64,000 bases of DNA, from assembly GCA_018136815.1 (NCBI GenBank), contig CM030932.1:3460614-3524613 (forward strand). Direction: 5' to 3'. The translations under genes were made by a program, and so were the position numbers. How positions within the stretch are numbered: the stretch's first letter is position 1; each line of letters begins with the position of its first letter. Shown here piece after piece: positions 60,332-64,000 of this stretch. The DNA comes from Isochrysis galbana (taxonomy: Eukaryota > Haptophyta > Isochrysidales > Isochrysidaceae). The notes under the pieces were generated by a model that was not told the DNA's origin, made no database searches, and saw only the letters and a program-made list of their open reading frames with translations.

Positions 60332-61477
60332 CTATGGGAGGCCTATCTTGAGCTTCTTGCCGCCTCGTTTGCCCATGGACGATGTGCACTCAATACCCAA
60401 GCCTTTCTCGTAACGGTCGAGCAGATGAGGCACCTTGGCGTCCACCTGATTCTTCGATTGATCGGTGCACGTCGGAGCCACAGTCGCCATATCGACCTGA
60501 ATTTTCTTGTTGGCACGCTCGCCGGAGCGCCATGCCTCCAATAGAGCTCGCCAGTCGAACCAGGCAACGAGCTTGATCTCCTTGTCATCTGCCTGAACGG
60601 TATCGTCCTGCAGCCGCACCACGAGAGCAGACCAGTTGTCATTACAGAGGTCATCACGTGCACGCGACTCCTGGTAGCCGCCCAGGAAGAGAGGCGCGAA
60701 CTCGGCATCCAAGTCACTGCCGACTTCCTCCTTCAATTCACGTGTGAGGGCGTCGATCCTCGACTCGCCCGGATCGACAGCTCCGCCTGCCATCGCCCAG
60801 TTGCCTCGCTCGTGGACGAGGAGCACGCGATTGCCATCTGGAGAGAGCGGCAAGCCGGCGACACCCTCGATGGACGTGGCGTACGAATGAACCATGTCTG
60901 CCATCTTATCAGTTGGCCAGCAGTAGTACACATACTCGGGCACGCCGAGCGACAGGTCGTCAGCCGGCAAACCTCGCTTTGCCTGATCCGCCGCCGCGTC
61001 CTCTGTTTGTACATGGCCCGCCGGCCTGTAGTGGTGGAACTTGAAGCCTGCCTGCCGCATCCAGCTCAGGTCGGTTGTCGCCATCGCCGGCTCACTCACT
61101 CCGATCCACACCGCCGCGGGGATCTTGCCATTCTCGCCGAGTTTGCTCTGCTGCTGGATGGCGAGCTGAGCACAGAGGCGTAGTGCGTGACTCTCCGCCT
61201 TCTTGGGCACGCCGTTGCAGCCTGTACGCAGCCAGAGAGCCCCGTACGGCCCTTTCTGTACAGTGAGACCGAAGAGACTCTCGACTCCGCCGGCCGCGGT
61301 GGCCTTGGTGGAGATCTGGGCGGGCGTAGGCCGTGGCGGTGCGATCTGGCCGTCGTGGAAAGACTTGAATGTGAGGGAACCACCCGTGAGCGCTGCCTCC
61401 CACGAGGACGCCACCTCGGCAGAGGAAGGCAGCGGGGGCCCCATGCTGCTGCCGGCACCCATCCAACGGAAGGGCAT
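60332..61477 (-). CDS. Nudix hydrolase-domain protein
   Basis: A single exon of 381 residues on the minus strand. The Nudix box is complete: GGAVDPGES followed by RELKEEVG (G-x5-E-x7-REUXEExGU). It is preceded by VLLVHERGNWAMA and followed by the strand ALVVRLQDD. The N-terminal 200 residues form a separate domain (VWIGVSEPAMATTDLSWMRQ, FKFHHYRPAGHV) of the kind found before the Nudix fold in some plant and algal proteins. Nudix enzymes hydrolyse nucleoside diphosphates linked to other groups; the substrate cannot be read from the sequence. A basic C-terminus (KRGGKKLKIGLP) may be a localisation signal. Confidence 0.9.
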   Translation of the reverse strand: MPFRWMGAGSSMGPPLPSSAEVASSWEAALTGGSLTFKSFHDGQIAPPRPTPAQISTKATAAGGVESLFGLTVQKGPYGALWLRTGCNGVPKKAESHALRLCAQLAIQQQSKLGENGKIPAAVWIGVSEPAMATTDLSWMRQAGFKFHHYRPAGHVQTEDAAADQAKRGLPADDLSLGVPEYVYYCWPTDKMADMVHSYATSIEGVAGLPLSPDGNRVLLVHERGNWAMAGGAVDPGESRIDALTRELKEEVGSDLDAEFAPLFLGGYQESRARDDLCNDNWSALVVRLQDDTVQADDKEIKLVAWFDWRALLEAWRSGERANKKIQVDMATVAPTCTDQSKNQVDAKVPHLLDRYEKGLGIECTSSMGKRGGKKLKIGLP

Positions 61478-62458
61478 TGTTCCTTTTTTATTTCCTTCTC
61501 TCTTTTTCTTTTGCTCTGCGACGAAGAACCGCGCGCGTCGAGTTGAACGGCTCCGTCTCCTACATGTGAAACACAGCCAAACTTAGAAATAAAACAGCAA
61601 AAACAGTATGTTTTTTGCCGTCGAAAAAAAACAGTGTAAAAAACTGATGTGCGGGGTAGGGGGGCCGCCCGAAATAAAACAGCGAAAAACATATGTTTTG
61701 GGCCTCCGAAAAAAAACACTGTTCCTGTGTTTCTCACATGTACGCTCCGTCTGCTGCTCGCCGCAGGGCATTCCTTTCTTTTTTTTCCTCAAGCGGCCGC
61801 CTCGCGGCGACGTTCTCGCCTGCGGCGCCGTGTGGTGCGCGCAGGTGCGCGGGGCGCCCCCAAGCCACGTTGAAATCAGCAGCCGCGGCGCGCGGCGCCT
61901 AGGCCCAGGCCAGAATATGTAGTTTGGCCAACCCAAATAAATAGATAGCATTTATATGTAGAAAATATGTAGAGATCTGTAGCAAGGCATCCAAATAGGT
62001 GCCCAAATATGCGGCAAATATGTAGATGTGTTGATACAAAACTTGTAAACACAAAAGACAAAATACCGATCAATAACCTGGGAGAGGGTCTAGGCCTTCC
62101 TGAACGGGAGAGCATCGAGCATCGCGAACCTGTTCCGACAGCTTGGCGTAGACCTCGTGGCTCGTGGAGGAGAAGCCACCCTGGGCAAGGGACTGAAGTG
62201 CGCGGCGCTATGTGAGCTAGTCCTGCCAAAATTCGCCCAACCAACTAGTCCTGCCAAATTGCGGCCTGAAAGCGAAAGCGCGCGCCGTAGATATTAAACA
62301 TCGATAACAGATAACAGGGTATGTGTATGTGAAAATATTGTTGTAATAGGTAATAGATAACTATGGACATTTGATGGCTCCATTCGATTGATGTCCCATA
62401 ATTGACGGAACGACACCTACACTCTCGCACACACTCACAAACACAGTCATATCACATA
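61478..62458. other. Nudix upstream region with repeats
   Basis: Two related units start AAATAAAACAGC at 61587 and 61672, each containing TATGTTTT and CGAAAAAAAACA, 85 bp apart. The 62-bp dispersed repeat shared with 19189-19250 lies at 62358-62420. No gene is seen. Confidence 0.6.
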
Positions 62459-62888
62459 TCACATCGGGCCGCGTTCGGCGGCCGGCTTCGTTTTCTTTGC
62501 CCTCTTGCGGTGGTGGGGCGCAAGTCTGACAACCTCTTCAGCTTCTGAGTGGTCGCCATTCTCGTCGTTGTGGTGTGAGCGATCGCGATCGTCGATGCCA
62601 TTATTGGTTGATGTGCTAGTCGAGAATGATGATTTGCATGTGCTCCTCGACTGCGACTGCCGTTCATCGTCGAGCATGATCTCATCGATGCCTACCCACT
62701 TGCGGCTGTGCTTGTTCCGCGGGCGCGGGCGAGTAGATCTTGATCTCGATGTTTCGGTCGCCGAAAAGGGTGCCGGCGCCGAGGGCGATGAGCGATGACG
62801 ACGCCTGAGCCCAAGTGTGTGTGCACGATCTTGTCGCCCACCTTGAATGAAGTCATCGGCGTAGTTAGTCGTCGAGCTCTGAGGGCAC
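62459..62888 (-). pseudogene. Decayed KOW/CarD-like gene
   Basis: ATG at about 62857 gives MTSFKVGDKIVHTHLGSGVV, paralogous to the 36.3-kb core. The frame then shifts twice (GTLFGDRNIEIKIYSPAP in one frame, NKHSRKWVGIDEIMLDDE in another). It ends in a Ser/His/Lys-rich tail (HHRKRAKKTKPAAERG). The shifts suggest a pseudogene, unless unrecognised introns or sequencing errors explain them. Confidence 0.45.
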
Positions 62889-62989
62889 CGAGCACCGACC
62901 GAGGACTGTCTATAACCGATAGGGCCTGGTAAGACTTTTGCGAAATCGCTCCCCAAATTTCTAGCAAAATTTTTCAAAAATCCCACGGC

Positions 62990-63581
62990 GAGCCCCCAAA
63001 TTTCCCCAAAGCTTCGAAAAAATTTCTTGTATTTTCAGCATCGCGCGCTGCGCGGGGTGAAATAAAACCACATCAATAGCAATAACATCAATAGCAGCTC
63101 GGTCTGGCGCGCCCTCGCAGGAAATCTCTAGGAGCCAGGACTGAGATCAGCCTTGCTTTGACAGCGCGCCAACGTCCGCCGCCGGAGGCCCGGAGAGCCC
63201 AACTTCGAACCGAGCCCGGGCGCGCTCCGCTGCTTGTTCTCGTGGGCTTTGTGTGATAAGGATTAGATAGCACATAGCACCGCATCACGGTGCGGAGGGC
63301 GCCGTTGCTTGAGGTAATGCTCATGCGTTCCCGGCAACGCACTAATGCGCAAAAGAACAAGCCCCAATCCAAAAGCCCACTCCCGCGTGCGTTTGCACAT
63401 TTAGCCTGTGACACGATGGTCGGTCAACCAGAAGCCAATGAAGTCCACGCCACACATCCTACACGCATGTTGCCACACAGTCCACTCCACCACCGCCATA
63501 GAAATCGCTAAAGACGGCCGCCGATAACGCCGATTAGCAGCCCCAACACCACGGCGCAACCGGCGCACGTCCCAGTGACAC
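62990..63581. other. Intergenic
   Basis: No gene is recognised. AT-rich sequence near 62930-63060 resembles the AAATTTTGAAAAAA leader at 36.0 and 36.8 kb. Confidence 0.4.
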
Positions 63582-64000
63582 CTACCAGTTGACGACGCGC
63601 CGCCACTCCATTTCCTTTGGTAGGTGCTCCGCAGCACCGGCGCCTGTTGAGCTCATATCGCATGCTCGCCACGAACACGAGGGGTCGACATTGGGAGCGG
63701 TGACGCTGTTGATCAGCCCACGGAAGGGAAGCGACCGGCGCCATTGCATGGTTCCAGTACGGAGGCTAAAGGCGGCCAGCTGAGCCTCCGCCCAGTTGCG
63801 CTCGACGGAAGAGCGCTGCTTAGGCGCGAGACCAAAGTAGGCGACGTGGTCCACAACAGCGAGGCCTTTGGAGAACCAGCCCTTTCCCGCCGCAAAGAGC
63901 GTTTCGGACGTCCCGTTGGGGTGGAGCCGGCCAAGGCCGCCCGAGCTCGACAGCAAGTAGAGGAGGCGGCCACGGTAGAAGCACGGGTTGTGGCAGTTGG
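63582..64000 (-). CDS. Incomplete gene running off the window
   Basis: From the window end the minus strand reads NCHNPCFYRGRLLYLLSSSG, then GWFSKGLAVVDHVAYFGLAP, AEAQLAAFSLRTGTMQWRRS and LINSVTAP. It is a clean GC3-rich frame, so this is probably an internal or 3-prime exon. The alternation of short strands with AFSLRTGTMQWRR suggests a beta-propeller-like (PQQ/WD type) fold. The true exon end may be a splice site between about 63700 and 63650 instead of the stop at 63582. No name can be given. Confidence 0.55.
   Translation of the reverse strand, partial: NCHNPCFYRGRLLYLLSSSGGLGRLHPNGTSETLFAAGKGWFSKGLAVVDHVAYFGLAPKQRSSVERNWAEAQLAAFSLRTGTMQWRRSLPFRGLINSVTAPNVDPSCSWRACDMSSTGAGAAEHLPKEMEWRRVVNW

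Overview
The window looks like nuclear DNA of a unicellular eukaryote, most likely a GC-rich alga and perhaps a haptophyte. Genes have short GT-AG introns and strong G/C at third codon positions. There are long CT/GA and CA microsatellites and many retrotransposon remains. The host genes recognised are all eukaryotic: a Rab GTPase, cyclophilin, TRM11, DPY30, RUVBL2 and a WD-repeat protein. The taxon is an inference from gene style; no rRNA or organelle marker is present.

Layout. 1-2 kb: Rab24-like GTPase in at least six exons. 2.4-5.4 kb: broken LINE ORF1 and LTR-retroelement gag/protease pieces. 5.46-8.87 kb: hAT-like DNA transposon with an 8-bp target duplication and a LINE ORF2 fragment nested inside. 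9-9.4 kb: a MITE and another dispersed repeat. 10.1-11.5 kb: cyclophilin. 12.6-13.2 kb: internally deleted LINE. 13.7-15.6 kb: TRM11 (minus). 15.9-16.2 kb: reverse-transcriptase fragment. 17.2-18.3 kb: an unrecognised Cys-rich protein and an acidic protein. 19.7-26.4 kb: one large minus-strand gene whose five exons join a PRPP-synthetase-like region, an R-S-E type mono-ADP-ribosyltransferase, leucine-rich repeats and a ribokinase-like PfkB domain (about 2,075 residues). 28.75-30.5 kb: WD-repeat protein. 31.1-32.7 kb: LINE ends enclosing an unrelated antisense ORF. 33.0-34.2 kb: alpha/beta hydrolase. 34.9-36.6 kb: DDE-transposase-like remnant and a small acidic protein with a KOW/CarD-like motif. 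38.6-39.0 kb: DPY30. 39.9-42.2 kb: LTR-element debris. 43.7-44.8 kb: two membrane proteins. 45.3-50.7 kb: LINE copies, a TIR element and two tRNA-derived SINEs. 52.1-54.4 kb: RUVBL2. 55.1-59.5 kb: LINE with a perfect 16-bp target duplication but no reverse transcriptase. 60.3-61.5 kb: Nudix hydrolase. 62.5-64 kb: decayed KOW-like gene and an incomplete gene running off the end.

How the parts relate. Host genes are separate transcription units and show no operon logic. The most interesting object is the fused gene at 19.7-26.4 kb. Its three enzyme-like parts all handle the ribose/NAD pool: NAD consumption by ADP-ribosylation, ribose phosphorylation, and PRPP formation. The other theme is a LINE family whose copies keep both ends but have lost different interiors. 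One copy carries a foreign antisense ORF.
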